A stretch of DNA of 64,000 nt. Source: Phallusia mammillata. Taxonomy: Eukaryota; Chordata; Ascidiacea; Phlebobranchia; Ascidiidae. The notes under the pieces were generated by a model. That model had not been told where the DNA came from. It made no database searches and saw nothing but the letters and a program-made list of their open reading frames with translations. Location of the stretch: assembly GCA_003260075.1 (NCBI GenBank), contig QLIY01000317.1:1-64000 (forward strand). Direction: 5' to 3'. Positions 26,201 to 42,264 of this stretch are shown piece by piece (positions within the stretch are counted from its first letter, which is position 1; every line of letters begins with the position of its first letter). Made by a program: the position numbers and the translations under genes.

Positions 26201-29015
26201 CACCGGTCCAGTTAAATGAACATCGTGGACCAGTCCATTTTTAAGTAAGGATAAAGAAAGCATCCACAACAAGCATATTGGCTTCAAATATATTCCTTCA
26301 TTACAGAATTTCGAGGAGTGATAACAAGCAACTGACAGCTAACAATAAACACTGTAACTTGGATAAGCTTTTTTCGTACTGTACATTCTATAAAATATAT
26401 GCAACTATTTCCAGTTTAGACCATTATCATCATGGACCTCTGGCTGAGAACCACAGGATTTCTTGAAGAATACTATTTATTTACCATTTACGAGAACTTA
26501 CCGTCAGGAAGTGAAGGCACAGTGATTATTGAATCTCCGTTGGAACTGCACTTGGTTGGAACACCGACTTTCGAAACAGATACCGGCGAATTGAAGATAC
26601 CTGTGCGATAAAGTAAATGTAAAAAAACTAGAATTTCAGTAATGAATGTTATCGTTGTTGTATCTTTCTACGGTTACGGAATGCCACCACACTTTGACTG
26701 ACATGCAGTGATTTCAGTGACTCTTGTCTTCAAGTTTGAAAACTAAAAATAGGTTTCTGATTTCGATCTCTGTCTATCTTAATCAATGCCCTTCAAACAT
26801 TATCAAAGTACTAAAACTACTTAGGCTTAGCAATTTGTTGCTACAGATGAACGGTTAGATGTTAAAGGCAACCAATTCGGTCCAAAGGTCATGTTGTAAG
26901 GTGCTACATACAGAAAAAACAACGTAAGAAACAAAATAAACAAACCGGACCTCGAAATACCAGAAACGCAACACTACGCCATGCAAACTTACAACGTCAA
27001 TTTCCAAGCATTTATAAATGAGGTATGATGCTCTAACGCTATTATTAATATATTTTTGGAGCATTTATTTTTGAAAGTGAACAAGCCGGGTCGTAATTTC
27101 AATTTAGCCTTCGAAGCGAATCTTCTTAATGTCAACGGGGTGATTAATATTCCGTGAAGCCCTCGGCACCAAGGGTCGCCTGATTTTGGTATCAGGCCAA
27201 GTAATACATAAATGCCTGGGGGCCGAGGTTGCGGCACGAACGGGCATAAACAGACATCCCTTATCGGTCCCGGCATCTCTACCACGCCAAAGGTTCTCGA
27301 CCCCAGTCATAATGTAGACACAATAGTGGTGCTAATTATGCACGAGGTCGTGTTTTCTTTAGACAGAAGATAACCATCTGCGAGCTCGCAACTGTAACGA
27401 CTGCACACTTTTAACCCACGCCTTCTGCCCCTAGCGGCTACAAATCTGTTTATAATAACTTACAATACATACAGTGTGTTTCAAACACCAGGAAAACATT
27501 AGAACACGCGATGGTTATTTGTAAGAATTGTAAAGAACAGGTCTTTGGCAAATAATTTTGCATCTTTAGGTAAATCCACATACCGTGGTATTTAAAATAC
27601 AGACAGGTTTCTTACTCACCTAACACAAATGCAAGCAGCGAAACTCCAAGGATCAAAGAGATGAGGATAAACGAAATAGCGGCGCATTTCCACGAGAACC
27701 TTGTCCTAAATCGACTTCGAAACTTCTTAAAACTCCCTGTGTACTGTTGCCTCGATTCTCTTCTGTGGTGGTGAAGGTTGTGGTCAAAGTGGTGACGCCC
27801 AGCCAGGGACGGGCGTTTGCTCATAAAACGGGCTGTGGTGCTGTTCCCGGTCGCCGATGAGTTGGGAGTTGTGTGTGGAGGAAGAGAAGATGGAATCCCG
27901 GGAGTGTATCCACCGAAACCCGATCTAAAAAGAACGAAATTTTACAGCCATACCGTAGCAAAAAGTTGAGCTATCTCTAAAAAATCCCAGGTTTAAAGAT
28001 ATACAGAAAGTATTTCTTGTACAGTAATCTGTAAACCGAAATCAAAAGTTTCACTCATACGAAAACTTCAGCGGCAAATGGTACGGCTGACTGAAAACCT
28101 TGACATTTTTCTGTGGAACACTTGCGATTCCGTTTGGAGGAATACATGCGGAACTGCCTTGTGTTGCGCTAATGGTAATACAAGGCGACATAATGAGGCG
28201 AAGCGTTGTCTAGCCCGTGTTGTTGCACAAACACCTCGCACTTTGTAGACGCGAATTGATTTCGATGTAATCTCGGAAATCGGAGAAATGGCCACTTGAC
28301 CCTGAATGAACTAAATGCATAGAGATTCGAAAGGCATTGGCATGGCAAAATTGAAATTTGGTGCACCCATCTGGGGCAATTTAGCGTCATGGAGCAAAAC
28401 GTGACGTGCCAAAACGACCAGCTGACCCATAACGTTGTGAGGCTAAGAAAACACTAAACATTAGACAAAACCAAGGTCGCGGCGCGTATACTACCAGTGA
28501 ACCACGATGCGCGTGAAGTAGTTTGGACGTTTCACAATCCAGAGCATTGTAATTCTATGCATTTCCGTCATCACAACAACGTAGCCAGATGGGTCAAAAA
28601 TCGGAACCCATACCAGCAGGAGCAATTGTAGACTTGACTTAGCGGCGGGATGACAGTTTTAATGGGCTTGTTTTTACACAAAAACATTTGAAATTGATTG
28701 CACCTTGTTAAAAAAAGGTGGAAAATTAGGCGTTAGCAGTGTGAATGCAGTGTGAAAGTGAGTAATGACCTCGACGGTTATCCAAGCTAAAAATGAGCAT
28801 CGATAGCATTTCGTTTTGAGCCAAACGTAAGCAACTAGACCCATTTTGGCTCACAGGGATTAAATAACGCCTTCAAAGCGCTTTTGTGGTGAGTTTTTAC
28901 TTTTCTTTAATTGACGGGTTTTCGAACCTGACAGGGACGACAAAACACTGGCGCTCGAGTTCTTGAAACGACGTGTTCTTGGCGTTGGATGGCAGGCGGC
29001 CTGGCTCCAGCAGCA

Positions 29016-29097
<82 letters not shown>

Positions 29098-32000
29098 GGC
29101 ATGTATGTCACGTGTCACAGTGTAAGGCGAGGCCTAAACCGCTGTTCGGGCACATACGGTACGCTGTACCTAAACCCGGACATGTTTTGATACGCATGAC
29201 ATACATACGAGGGAACTCACTGCCGCCTGGTACCCTGCATGCGTGGACTAATACAGGATGGGGTTAAAATGGGACAGAGATAATTAAGCGAGTCCCTTGA
29301 CCCACACCCGGTTTGATAGGCATTAGTTGCCCTGTTCAGCTTGGGCAAAGTACCTGTCAGACCAGCGCAATTTTAATTCCTGTAATCGATGCAGCTAGAG
29401 GGAACACAGAGAATCCAGTGTCTACTTTGAACACGCCTAATTGCATGTTTTGGGTGAGTCTTCGGGAATTCTAGCCAAGCATAAACCAGGTCTGATGCCA
29501 TGCAATAAAACATTTCAATCCTTTAGCGGCGACCTTTAGCTGAGAAGCAAACTCCGCGCTCTAATAAAAATGCCTGAATGATCTTAAGCCGAAGAAACCC
29601 GGTATTGTACTTCGTCACAGCTAATCGGAAGTGTCACATTCGCACCCAGACGTGGTAAGGAATGTTCTGCCTTCAAAGTCGTCTAAGGGCGAAGTTAAGA
29701 AGTCAGGACCGAGATACAATTTCACCACAGCCGTCGCCGTCTTTGTGCAGGAGCTTGGCATTGACGCGAGCATACGATGGTTAAAGCCATGTGAGTTAAA
29801 CCAGACCCTTCTCCTTGCGCCTTCATGGGAGAGCGGTTAGCCCGCAAAGGTTTTCAGGCCAAAATCGACGTTGCAAACGGTCAAATGTCAAACATTGTCT
29901 TCGAGATATTTCCGTATTACGTGCATGTAAAAAGCCTAGAATACTTTATTGGAGTTGCAGTAAAGGCTAGCACAGTAGAAGCGGAAGTGTGCAATGAAAT
30001 GACACCCTTAACAACTTTTCCCACGGCCCAGTGACAAGGGTCCCGGTCCTGATACGCATTTCAGAGCCAATAGGAATTTCCACAACAATGGAACAAAGGT
30101 AATGCGGCCTAACAGTGCTTAAAACCGTGTCAGCAAAAGCGAAGAGACAACAGGCTGGCTTCACAAACCTCAACAAGACCAGGATACAATCTTGGACTCT
30201 TTATGATATGGATAAATTCTTGGACTCGATCTATAACATTGACATTTTTGGCAACTCAATAATGCCATGATTTTAACAAGTATTGGTAGCCCTCATCCAT
30301 CACTGGGCGTCATTTTCGACGCGTGTAGCCGGGTTCCACTCACAAGAGCCTTTCCCGTAATGCGATAGACCAGGGAATTAGACTTGATCCGTCAGACTGG
30401 TGCGTTAACGAGTTTTTTGGAGGCGCCAAAGCCCGATGTGACGTAGAGACCCACAACAAACCGGAGTTGTTGTGATGAGGACGCAGAATAACGATCAGGA
30501 TTATAATTTGTTGTGCTGCGGTACATTGCTACTACGCCGTGTACAAAACACACAAGCGGCTCGGTGGTGCATTTTTACGACCAAAAACGTTTGGAGAAAT
30601 GCGTCGAGGCGTGTTGGTAAATACTGCGTCCACGCTGCACGTGCTTATAATACCACAAGAGTAAAGTCTGTTTAATAACGCCACGAAAACATATAAGCTA
30701 AGAGCAGCCTTAAACGCCTTGGTGGACAAGGGGCTACCACAACAAAATTTACGAATGTATAAGTCAAACTAACATCGTTACTGTAGTACATATTACATCC
30801 TAAATCTAGCATACTTTGTTGCTCGGTATCGCTCCATTGCTTCGAAGCAAACGCCCTGTAATCTGGGCACGCGTATAATTCGTGGCTGGTGGTCCAATAG
30901 TAGGCGTAACCAATGCCTCTAAGAATGCTCGGTCATATTTGCTAGCCGGATTTGTACAATCTCGATTGTTTTTATTCAAGTAAAGCTTGGTTACCAGCAC
31001 GCTCTTGGACTGACCTTAAAACCATCGGGTTAGCTGATGAAATTGTTGGAGTGTAGTGCTATTCTCCTTTCATAGACGAATGTTTTGCAACTGCAATTAG
31101 CGTAATTAACCCCTTCAGCCTTCATGTTTCATATTGTTGGGCGATAATGATATGTACCACTAAGTAGTATATGCTTGCTCAACCAAAGAACAACACTATG
31201 TCTGTTTGGATGAGTGACAACGGGTTGCAATGGGGTCGCACAAACTTTGCGTGTGGTCCGCTTGAAACCCAATACAACCGCATATTTCAACCGGCGACAT
31301 TTTGCAAGGGTGTTGTGCCGACATGGCAAAAGCGTGCCACGAAATTTGGCATTATGTAAGCAAACACACCTTCATGGTGATTGCCATGTGGCTGGAAATA
31401 GCACGTTCGGCGGAAATGCTATATGTCAATATTTTGCGGTATATTGCCTATTGGTTCAAAACTGGGACCGTTTTTAACCAAAACCGTTGCCAAACAACCG
31501 TTTCAAACACCCCCTTTGAAACACCGGGAGTCGCGTTCCTTTGCTGCGCATTACTAGCACCTGAGCATACCGCCGCGCATCTAGCCGTGACAAACACGTG
31601 ACATGGTCGTGATCAATCGGTCATGACGATAGATTAATGGTGACAGAGTGGGGCAGGGCCTGCGAACATTTTGCTGCGTATTCACATTTGCCGCCAACAA
31701 ATTCGGCCCCAGGTTAAGCGTCCCAAGTAAGGGGCAGACTTAATGGCTCATTGAGACGGACAGATGACCAGTTGACGAACGAGTGACCCCAAGAAATGAC
31801 CACTTGACCCCGATGGATTTAAGTAGTAAGGTGATGCCAATGGGGCCTGTTCGTTGATCCCTTTCAAGGCGTGATCGACGATTGGACAAGTCTTACACAA
31901 TCGCTAGATACTTGAAGTCTAAAACCTGACTAATTTGTCAACCAACGTTTTCAAATGTTTGTAAACACGATCACGGTGAAAGAGCTGGACTCGGTGAGCA

Positions 32001-32314
32001 AGCGGATGGTTGAAATCGCGGAAAATACGTTTTTATGCGGTCAGGAAAGTTAATGTAAAAACGTGAGCTGGTGACAGGTAAATGATGGGACTGATGGATG
32101 GACTGTCAATAAACTTTACTGGACATTCTCCTGTCCACGCGTCAACAACACGTGAAAATTTGTTGCAAAACAGGGATTAGCGCCAAAGTGTCGCCGCCAA
32201 ACCGCATTATGCCCAGCAAGCAAATTAACAAATCGTCAAGATATCTCACGTGGCTGGAAGGCAACCAGTCGCGACAAAACAAGCGGGCGCGGTTTAATAT
32301 CTACATGAACCGCG

Positions 32315-32385
<71 letters not shown>

Positions 32386-33759
32386 AACGTATGTGACACG
32401 CGAAGTCACCAAATTAAACTTTAGATCATAATATGAGGCCACCTGTCGTGAACTCTCAAGGAGCGTGAATTTTCCTGTAACTTTCACTTAACAGTAAGGG
32501 CGTTGTAACCATATGCGGAAAAAATCTTATACACAAAATTAATTAAAGAAACATTCGATAATAACAAGAATAAATTTGAAATGTTTCAGTGACCAAGTGA
32601 TATGAAATGCTGAACGGCAAATAAATTAACCAAGCACAAAAATAGCTTTGCCTTTCGCTAATTTTGCTGGGCAAGGACAAACATTTTAGTAAAACTTTAA
32701 GCGGACACTGTACATAAATCATAAGTTTTATTCCGATTCTTTGGGTATGTGTCTAAATTTTCAACAACCAAGATACGGCCTACATTATGATTTCATGTGA
32801 CGTTCACAAATGTGAAACGCACAGTTACCATTATTTGTCAATTGTGTTTTAACTCATAAACTGTAGACTAAAAACTTACCGGTCACTTTCGGTGCCCCTA
32901 CTGAAGTTCCACATTCCAGTGGCGTCAACCTCGTACGTAGGTTTGAGGGTTGTGGTCACTACAGGGTCGTAATGATCTGCATCCACCGCCATAGGTGCCG
33001 TAACGCGTGATGTCATTACTGATGACGGGGCCTGTACGTAAAAATAAGATCGTTACAAGATTGACCGGAAAAAATAAAAACCCTCACAGTCTTAGAGTTG
33101 AACAGACATATTAAAGATAATATACTTTGCAGTTACACCTTTACCTGTTGGTTGTAATGTTGGCTGGTTGGGGCCGGTATCGTGTTTGGTGACGTAACTG
33201 AGGCCTGGACAGCCCCAGTGCCCATGCGGGGAAGTCCCGGGTGTTGACGGACCTCGTTAGGTGAAGAAGTTGATCCTGTTGAAAATACAGTTCGGGTTTA
33301 TGCATCGAATTTTAAACTCACTCAACTCAGTTCAAAATATAAATGCCATTAGAACTGAATTTATACTTTATTTGAATACAAAATTGATGTAATGCTAAAA
33401 AGTAAACGGATTCTTCGTGTATTTTTGGAACAAAATACCTAGTGAATTAAATATATCCGGCTAAAGCGAAACTAACCAAAGTGTTTGTTTGGCCTAAATC
33501 AACCGATCGACTGCAGGATTAACACGCGTTCGGTTCCCATCAACAAGCTGGAAACAAGCGCTGCAGTAAGACTGGCGCAAACAGTAGCTGTTGGTAGACC
33601 AGGTCACCACACTGGCACTGGTGTTTGTCTTAGATTTAACTAAAACATCGATCACGCTGGAAGGAGCGATTGGCTTCTACACACAGGCCAGATTCTTTGC
33701 AACGGGTCACGTACTTTTACTTTACAGAGGCTTGGCGCGGATTTTTAAGCAAACTCGGA

Positions 33760-33837
<78 letters not shown>

Positions 33838-36800
33838 CTGGCGGTTTTATTGTTTGGCTTTACTCGTTTATAAGTGCTCTCTATCAAATTCTTAAACCTA
33901 GCCTAAAATGCCTAACAAACACATCGGATACCAATAGGCCATTTTCACTTACGGGGGGGGGGGGCACCTGGTCAAGCCCTTACAATGCGTGGAATTACTT
34001 GACAGTGAGTTGGTTGCTATCAGCAATCGTAAGTCAACATTGAATAATCCACGCAAACGGGGGGGGGGGAGCACCTGGTCAAGCCCTACAAAGCGAGGAA
34101 TTACTTGACAGTGAGTCGGTTGCTATCAGCAATCGTAAGTCAACATTGAATAATCCACGCAAACGGGGGGGGGGGTGACCAAATCACACAATTCTGCATT
34201 AGCTTCAACTAGATTTAAAAAAATTCTTGCATTTACTTATTCATTGCCTCTGCAATATCAAACAAATAAACAAGCTCTTTACACACGGTGCTGTTTAAAT
34301 ACCAATCGTGTAAAAAACGCGGGCAGATCAATGCACACAGCAGGCGAGCGTGTAAATGATGTAAGTTAATACTAGATCAATGTCGTTTGGGGCAGCTGTA
34401 TGCAAAGCTGACAGGCCTATTACGTTTCCACCACCTACAGCGCGCGAAGGTGGACATAACGAAGCACCCTACTGTGCTTTTGACACAATGATTTATGACT
34501 GCACCTCGCACCTGCGAAAAGGACAGTGATGAGGTTTGGCAAATGTTTAAGTAAACATCTGCCATAGATTACATACGAAGCATTTGTTTGGGTTGCGACT
34601 TTAAAATCAGTACATTATCATTCACTAGACAACGGGATACGCTTGGGCAAAAAACGGTAATTCACGTCAATCGGTATGCAAATACAACAAGAAGTGTTTA
34701 AAACACGCATATGGCCAGTTAATACGAGGTCAAACAGTTGTTTCACTTGTTACACAAACTTCAAACACTTGGTATCACAAATCACTCGCCATTTTCTATC
34801 ACTTTGCGCTTTTTGTTCTACGACGGGGGGGGGGCATGGCCAGTTAATACGAGGTCAAACAGTTGTTTCACTTGTTACACAAAGTTCAAACACTTGGTAT
34901 CACAAATCACTCGCCATTTCCTATCACTTTGCGCTTTTTGTTCTACGACAGCCCCCAAGCCGATTCGCAGGCCAATAAAACGATCGCTTACTGAGTTAAT
35001 GTTCATGAACGACCGTCCGAGCACCCAGCAATACACAACGTCGCGGGGAAATCGCATTTCTCCGCGCTGCAATAACCAATCGATAGTAATCCAGTTCGGA
35101 TGCAAGGCCATTGCGTTTGGATTATTTAGCGTTGGCGGAAGAAAAAAAGGCAAAACTGTGGCTAATTATGTACTTACAGCTACTGAACTGCAGTGGTTCG
35201 CAGCAAAGAAATTTCATTTTATTTTCTATTTTTGACTTTTCAACTCATAAAACCATGCGCACTTTGACAGCTTGTCGCAAAAAGAAAATGTCAAAATGTG
35301 GCTACGCTAATTTACAGTGGAAATTCTACCTGATTTGGGCGTCAGAAGATTTCCGGAATTTGCTTTCACCAAGTAAGACGAGCCTCTACGTCCGCCATAT
35401 TGGTTTGCTTGTGAGCTATTCCTTGGATCGAGAATTGGTGACGACATGCGTCGACGTGACGTAAGAGGTCGCTCCTCTTCGCGTGGTACGACGTCATCCA
35501 TGTCGCGGATGTCGTCATCAATTTCGTCCAGTTCACTGTCGGTTGACGTGGATCGCTTCCCTAGCAACTGTCGCCGGCTGTTAGGGTGGTTGCTAGGCGA
35601 CGGTGGGGTACACGAATGGTCAGTTACTACGGGTTCGTAGCGGACCGATGACCGGTGGGTGTCGCTCGATGAAATTCCTGCAATAAAAAGGTGATTTGTT
35701 TATAGGCCGTGTGTATAGTTGTAACTTAAAACTAAAAAACTTTGGGACCAACAAAAATGCATACACAACAAACAAACTGAAAACATTCAAGGCAACCATG
35801 CCACAACCAAGCCTATTTCGTATCTTACAAGCAAACAACAAAAGGTACTGGACAATATCAATATTTACATTCCAAAAAGGTTAATTCGCGCGTGCAGAGA
35901 CAACAAACAATCCCGAACAGACAACATCAACATCCAGGGCCAAAACAATGTCACGTGACAACGAAGACTGCATCACAATGAGTGCAGTCATGCGTGGTAC
36001 CTCGCGAAAGTCGCGGCGTGAGGCTGGAAACAGTTCGATATTTCAGTGATCTCGATTTCACGGACTGTATTTCGTAAAGGCGGCAGTCTTTGGTGTTTCC
36101 AGCCAAGAAAAGGAAATCTTCGTGGTCTAAATTTAAACACAGGCGCTGCAGATACACACCAGTTGACCCTACATTCTTTAAATGTTTCAACCTACTTTGG
36201 GTTATTTAAAGCTAAAATGTTTGAACCCATAAAAGTTTGATATAAATCATTTGACTACATTAACAAAGATAACACCCCGCACATAACAGACAACAAGCCA
36301 CGAAGCAACAGCTAGAAGACTAGAGAAACGTCTTTGCCGCTAATCCTATTTGCTCAAGTTTGTTACCAAAACGCCCAGACCAGGCATGAAATGAGATTGT
36401 GACGTAGAGACGTCTAAGAAACAAAGCGCAATGCTACTTTTGCTATAACACGTAACAAACCGGCTTAGATGACGCAAACATTTCAACTCGATCAGGGGGG
36501 GGGGGAATGAGATTGTGACGTGGAGACGTCTAAGAAACAAAGCGCAATGCTACTTTTGCTACAACACGTAACAAACCGGCTTAGATGACGCAAACATTTC
36601 AACTCGATCACCAACAAACACATTCTCACTGGTTTTCAAAGCAGTTTGCGTTTCAGAGTACAACAATAAGCAAGAACTTTCAGTAGCCAATCCTAAAAGC
36701 ATGTTTCATCCATAAGGCAACGTATCCAAGTGTCTTGTTTTCTAAAATTTGACTGAAAAGCAAACTCCTATACCTGGAGCTTCTTCCTGTAGGCAACTGA

Positions 36801-39800
36801 TAGATGGTGGAAGAGCCAGGCTGTGTCGCCAACGGACTCGCTTCATATCGTTAAGTGCTTGATGACCGCCTGACACTGCCGCCGCATCAAGACTCACTCG
36901 GCGGGAAATTAAGGGTCTATCAGGCCGCAAAATGATCTGCAACTTGTCGGCCCCGGTGTTCGTCAGGCGGATTTCGTTACACTTTAATGCGTCCATGTTT
37001 TAGTTTTCTTGAGCCTCATGTCGCAAAAAGCTGACCAATACCGGCACTTTGGAAACCCGGCTGGTGGATGGAAACTAAAGAGCAGTTACTGGTCTATGAA
37101 GTAGATGGTAAGTCACGCTGTGGTGTAATGTGTCTTGGCAAAACAGCAACTACAGCATGTTATTCGTCTACCACAGCAGTTCTATAACTGTCGAACCAGC
37201 AATGTCGAAATACAACTTCGACTAAACTGAGAAATTTGTTGGATATGAAGCTGTCTGAAGAGAAATTTAATTTAACCTACTAAGTCATAACAATATGTTG
37301 TAAACAACCTGCTTACCACGCAAATTTGCTACAAGCACAACCTTGCAAAACATGCACAACTTTATTGTTGTGGTCTTGCTTGCTGACACGAATTAAGTAG
37401 AATAGCAACATCTTATAACCACTCGACATATTCGGAACTAGTATACGAGAAATAAGATCTTTATGAGTCTTCGAACGACTGAGCTATATGACTGCTGACG
37501 GCGCGATTTGACTGCATTAGCCTGATGACTTCCGACAAACGTAATCTTTTTCGTCTTGGTTACGACCCGACCATCGACGATTACGTACGATTCGAACCTA
37601 TAAGCCGAATGCTTGAGGCTACGATACAAGTAAAGTAAACGACTGCGCATTGTCAAGGCCTTAAAACGACTGGCTGAAGGGCACGAAGAGGGCAAAGCTA
37701 CCACAGTGGCAATAAAATATACCTTGGGGTATTTCAGTCACAACAATATAAAGCACAAGTAATTAATGTTAAGTGCATTTAATGCTGAGGCAATTTAACA
37801 ATATATTATGAACATAATACGGCATTAAAAGTGTAATTTTTAACAATTTTTAATATTTTTTAAGATTTAAAAATACGTTAATGAAGTACAAGACGGAAAA
37901 CCTAGTCTTACTCCCAAGGCGGTAGTCAGGGCTTGAAACGCAATAAATCGGTTCGCATGACGCCATTTTACTTCAGGTCAATACGTCTTAACTGTTTAGG
38001 TCTCAGCTTACTACTCAGGAAAAGCGTTCATCCCCACGAATGTTTCAGGTGCCAAAGGTCCTGGGACGCATTTTATTTGGGACCAAATGACCAAGAAAAA
38101 TCGTGAAAGCGCCAAACACGGGTCACGCAATCCGCAAGGACAGGGCGACGCCGACTGATTCTGTGACCCAAAACCGAGCCCTTGAACCCTGCACCGCTGT
38201 TTACTAAGTTGAGGCGAACAAAATGCTATAAATTCACTTCGGCTGTTTTTGACGATGATCAAGCAGGACTACGTTTTAATGGTTATTTCACGTATGTAGC
38301 TATTTACAAAACTGCCACTCATATATACTCTGCACACTAAATATTTTTTTACTGACGTAAGATGCTGTATAAATTACTTTAAATGTTACATGCTAAATTG
38401 TTACTCCACCCATCTGCTTTTTAATAGTCTTCTACTATGCATCTATATCTGTATAGTTACCGTTGACACTCAAAGCAATAAGCAGATGTCAACGCCTATC
38501 TCAAGTCTACGACTGAATGCCAGTTAATGTGCGGGCGCCAAACTCGCTACCCATCCCCGGTCGACCATTAAAGCGAGTCATCAGCACGAATGCTATTTAC
38601 AAACGTCATTGCTTCGCGGAATCGAACCAAGACCTCGCGGCGTCCTACAACATAAGAATCTTTTCTCATCAGCATAGGGATTAAGACTTGGGTTTATTGC
38701 TGCTTTACAGCTCCTGCTTGTGCGGTGAGGTTCGGTCACAGGCCAAGTATTCGTACAACGCTTTCTATATTGCGACATTTAGCCTTAGCGTAAATTTGTA
38801 GTGTTCCGTGTTTCTGTAATTTGCAGAGACTGAAGTAAATCCATTAAGAGTAACGTTACCAAAGGTCTGACTACCCAACCACTTGACACAAAAGAACGTT
38901 ACATAAGCATGTTTGCCAACCTGAACGCAACTTTTCTGGGATAACCATTGGGCCACTGTAAGACAAGTACACGGACCAGGCAGGTGAAAATAAAGAACCA
39001 AGAACGGTTTCTAAACATCGACTCCAGAAAGGTCATCAAACGCCTATTTGCCAGATGACCATATGCTGCACTCGTAACAACAATTACCCGGATTGTTTGC
39101 CCATTATTAGAGGGTATAACGACTAGAAGAGGATACAGATAAGAAGGAGATTATTACTGCGAAACAATCGAAGTCTTGGAAAGCTGAAGAGAAGATGTAA
39201 TTGCGCAGATGTACAAATACTGAACGCCGTGTTGCATTACAGTCAAGACGTGTCTTAAAAATACAATTCAAGATGGCTAAAATCTTTAAAGAGTGTTATG
39301 TCACAGGAGGATTAACTATTTCCAGAGTTCGGCCTTAAATACAATAACATTTATTGAAAATACTTCTAAGCGTGGCACAATGTCGTTTGACCCCACTATC
39401 TGGACATTAATATCAATATCCCAGAAATCGCGTTAATAATCTTGGTCAAACAACTTGCGATATTGAAAATATGTGCGCACATATGGCTAGGGAAATATGC
39501 TAGCGATAATATGGGTATCGATTTGACCTGCTCAGAATCTGATTACACTGGTCGGTGGAGAGTAAAAATCAATTCCACCCTGTCAAAATTCATCACGTCC
39601 ATTGATGCATGGTGTAGTTTGTTTAAAAGGTCATGTTCGCGTGTGCAATCTGCATTTGCCACCTTGACAAAGTAACGCTATTTTGGCAGCATTTTGACTC
39701 AAGCGCGCCTGTGGTGGAAGGTTGACAGTGGCAGCAAATTAACGTAATCCTTGACACGAATAACAAACCTTCTTGGCATTATCGTGATATGGTGTAGCAA

Positions 39801-42207
39801 TGTATAGCAGCGGCCTAGATCAACAAGTCAATCTGCTGTATCACCGATATAGCAATGTGGCAAATCAACCGCACAAGGCTTTGCATACAAATTGCACCTG
39901 TTTCGTTGCCGAACAACTTATAGGGCTGTTAGCCTTTTGTCAGCCTGTACTGCGGCAAGATAAAGATCGACATGGCTTGCCTTTCTAAACAGTTTCACAC
40001 GGCAGATGCTGCGTCTTGTCGTTTAAGTTATCAAACAAACGCAGAACTGGCGCCACCCCAAAGTTTTACTTTGCCACATCTTATTGCATGCGGTGTACAT
40101 TTAATATCATCCCACCAAACATATACCAACACAAGATAGTTATCATATTATTTATTACCTGATGATTCAGTGTCGGTATAACTTGTCGTGCCTTTTCTGT
40201 CCCGCAGTGCGGACGCCTCGATTTTCATGTCGTAATACATTCGGCCCGACATGGGCGCCGGGTAATAGAAAATAGACTCACGCCAGTCGCAAGCAGCAGA
40301 TCTTTGACAGTGTCAGATCACTGTTTCATACACAATTCCTATATTTAGATTTGGCTTTGCAAAGCTTGCTAATACAGTAGTATAAAGTGTACTCCGTGGT
40401 GCTGTGGATAAAACAGGTGCCATGATCGATTATTATCCGTAGCATTGCAACGTTCCAATGCGGATTTGTTGCAAACTTGCGGCTATGCTATGCCTGATTT
40501 AACCTCATAACTTCCAAATATAGCTTGTTACATCAACATTAAACATCCCTTCCAAAACCTGTACACTTCATTGGACGTTTTGTAATCGCAACCTTTATAT
40601 CGGTTTGTGGACGGATAAACAATACACACACTGTTCCAGATACACACTGTGAAAAACAAGGTTGTTTATTATTCCGGTTTTAAGGTGAGCAGTTTCTGCA
40701 ACAAATCGTACGTGTTTTCCTTGTTATTTTATTTGTATTTTATGGGCTGGTCTTTCACATAGACCTGACATTTCGAGAAGTTTTGTATGGCTTACAATTG
40801 GCAGTCAAACGTGACGGTGTTCACGCTTGATTGGTCAGGGAATGTAATTACTCAATTTAGCCAAATCCAGTAGAAGCCCCGTATAATACACAGGGAGGTG
40901 CGAGATTTGCCACTTAGAACCGGCTTCTTTATAAACTGGAGCCGATTTAGCTCTCGTTTCGTGTCAACTTCTAAACACGGCAACTAAACGAGCACGGTAA
41001 TCCAGATGCAAAGTTTCCCCATTCATAAACTAATAACTTGTCCGATATTTACGCAGCGCTCATGCGTTGGCCAATAAAAGGCTCAACGGATGCCGTTGCC
41101 GGAATTTCACGCTCCTCTAATCCTATTTTCAGAAAAATTTACTGTAATTAGTCGTGTCCTGTTTACATGCGCCGACTGGATTACGAAGCTCAATACATTT
41201 GGCGGTGAAACGACGGCGCTTGTTTGCGAACGGGCGGATCGCGATTAAGGTCCCATCCGAGTGAGGATAATCCGTCTTCTCGTTCAACTTGACATTAAAC
41301 TGTGAACTGAAAGCTTAACTGCTCGCTGTTTGGCCAACACACATTGATGGGACGGTCGACGCACGAAGCCCCGTGAACGCGAGGGATGAACTATTTTTAG
41401 TTTGCCTTTTACAGCCTTTGTGATTGAGTCGCATTTTTGCGTCGCACTGAGCGGGGTCTTTTGCTGACGAGAATTTCTCATCAAACCACTCTACGTAGCA
41501 CTAACCGAGCGCCGTTTCTAAGCAAGTTTCAAAACATAATACAAACAAACTAAAAACTGACCTCAAACAGACCTTTCTGCTTTCTACATCATCAACTGAT
41601 CAAACTGAACTATAAACTCCCTTGACATAATCATCCCAACCCCACAATCTGGTTTGTTTACATTAGATTCGAATCCACGAGAAACATTATGTTGATTTTC
41701 GTTCAAAGGTCGCCAGGGTGACCCGAAACTCAAGTAGGAGGCAAAAAAATGCGCCCGCAGGCGAAAACGATGCCAATTCGAGACTGGACATCGCGGCATG
41801 GCGACAATTTCACTGATTAGCGCGATTGGGCGATTATGAACCTAACATGTGGCGCTTGTTTGTAGTAGTTATGCGCTGTTTGTCCATAGTGGCGTCATGG
41901 TACTTGAGAAATCATGTTATTTGAGCGTGCTGGGCATTGCGGCGAGCTGTTAGAAAGCACAAGGGACTTGTTACACAAATATTCGGGGCCGGTAACATGT
42001 TGATCATAACGAAATCATTTGTCAAACATAACCACACCAACTTCAGGGACTAACTTGATTCCCATGACTAAAACATTTTCTCATTGTTTAAGTTGTATTG
42101 ATTACGTCACAGTGGGAACACAGTCACGTGTTCTGCAACTGCCGCCCACCGAGCGTCGGTCACGACCCCACGACAACAAATCGCAGCTGATTTATTTCGG
42201 TAATTCT

Positions 42208-42264
<57 letters not shown>

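Larger units (their letters stand above)
27925..32879. other. Teneurin intron between membrane and cytoplasmic exons
   Basis: About 5 kb holding two long G-runs. The phases of the flanking exons match directly (2 to 2), so no exon is required. The scattered open frames lack splice context. Confidence 0.6.

Noticed and set aside
29016..29096. Very long G tract as a G-quadruplex or homopolymer microsatellite
   Set aside because: Every such tract is on the plus strand and none is C. Lengths fall into two narrow classes, which points to gap filling.
37480..37605. A-box-like TAGCTCAGTCG and B-box-like GGTTCGAATCG on the minus strand
   Set aside because: On that strand the B-box comes before the A-box, the wrong order for a tRNA or SINE promoter.
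38590..38700. tRNA-like B-box (GGTTCGATTCC on the minus strand)
   Set aside because: The T stem does not pair and no cloverleaf can be folded around it. It may be an old SINE scrap.
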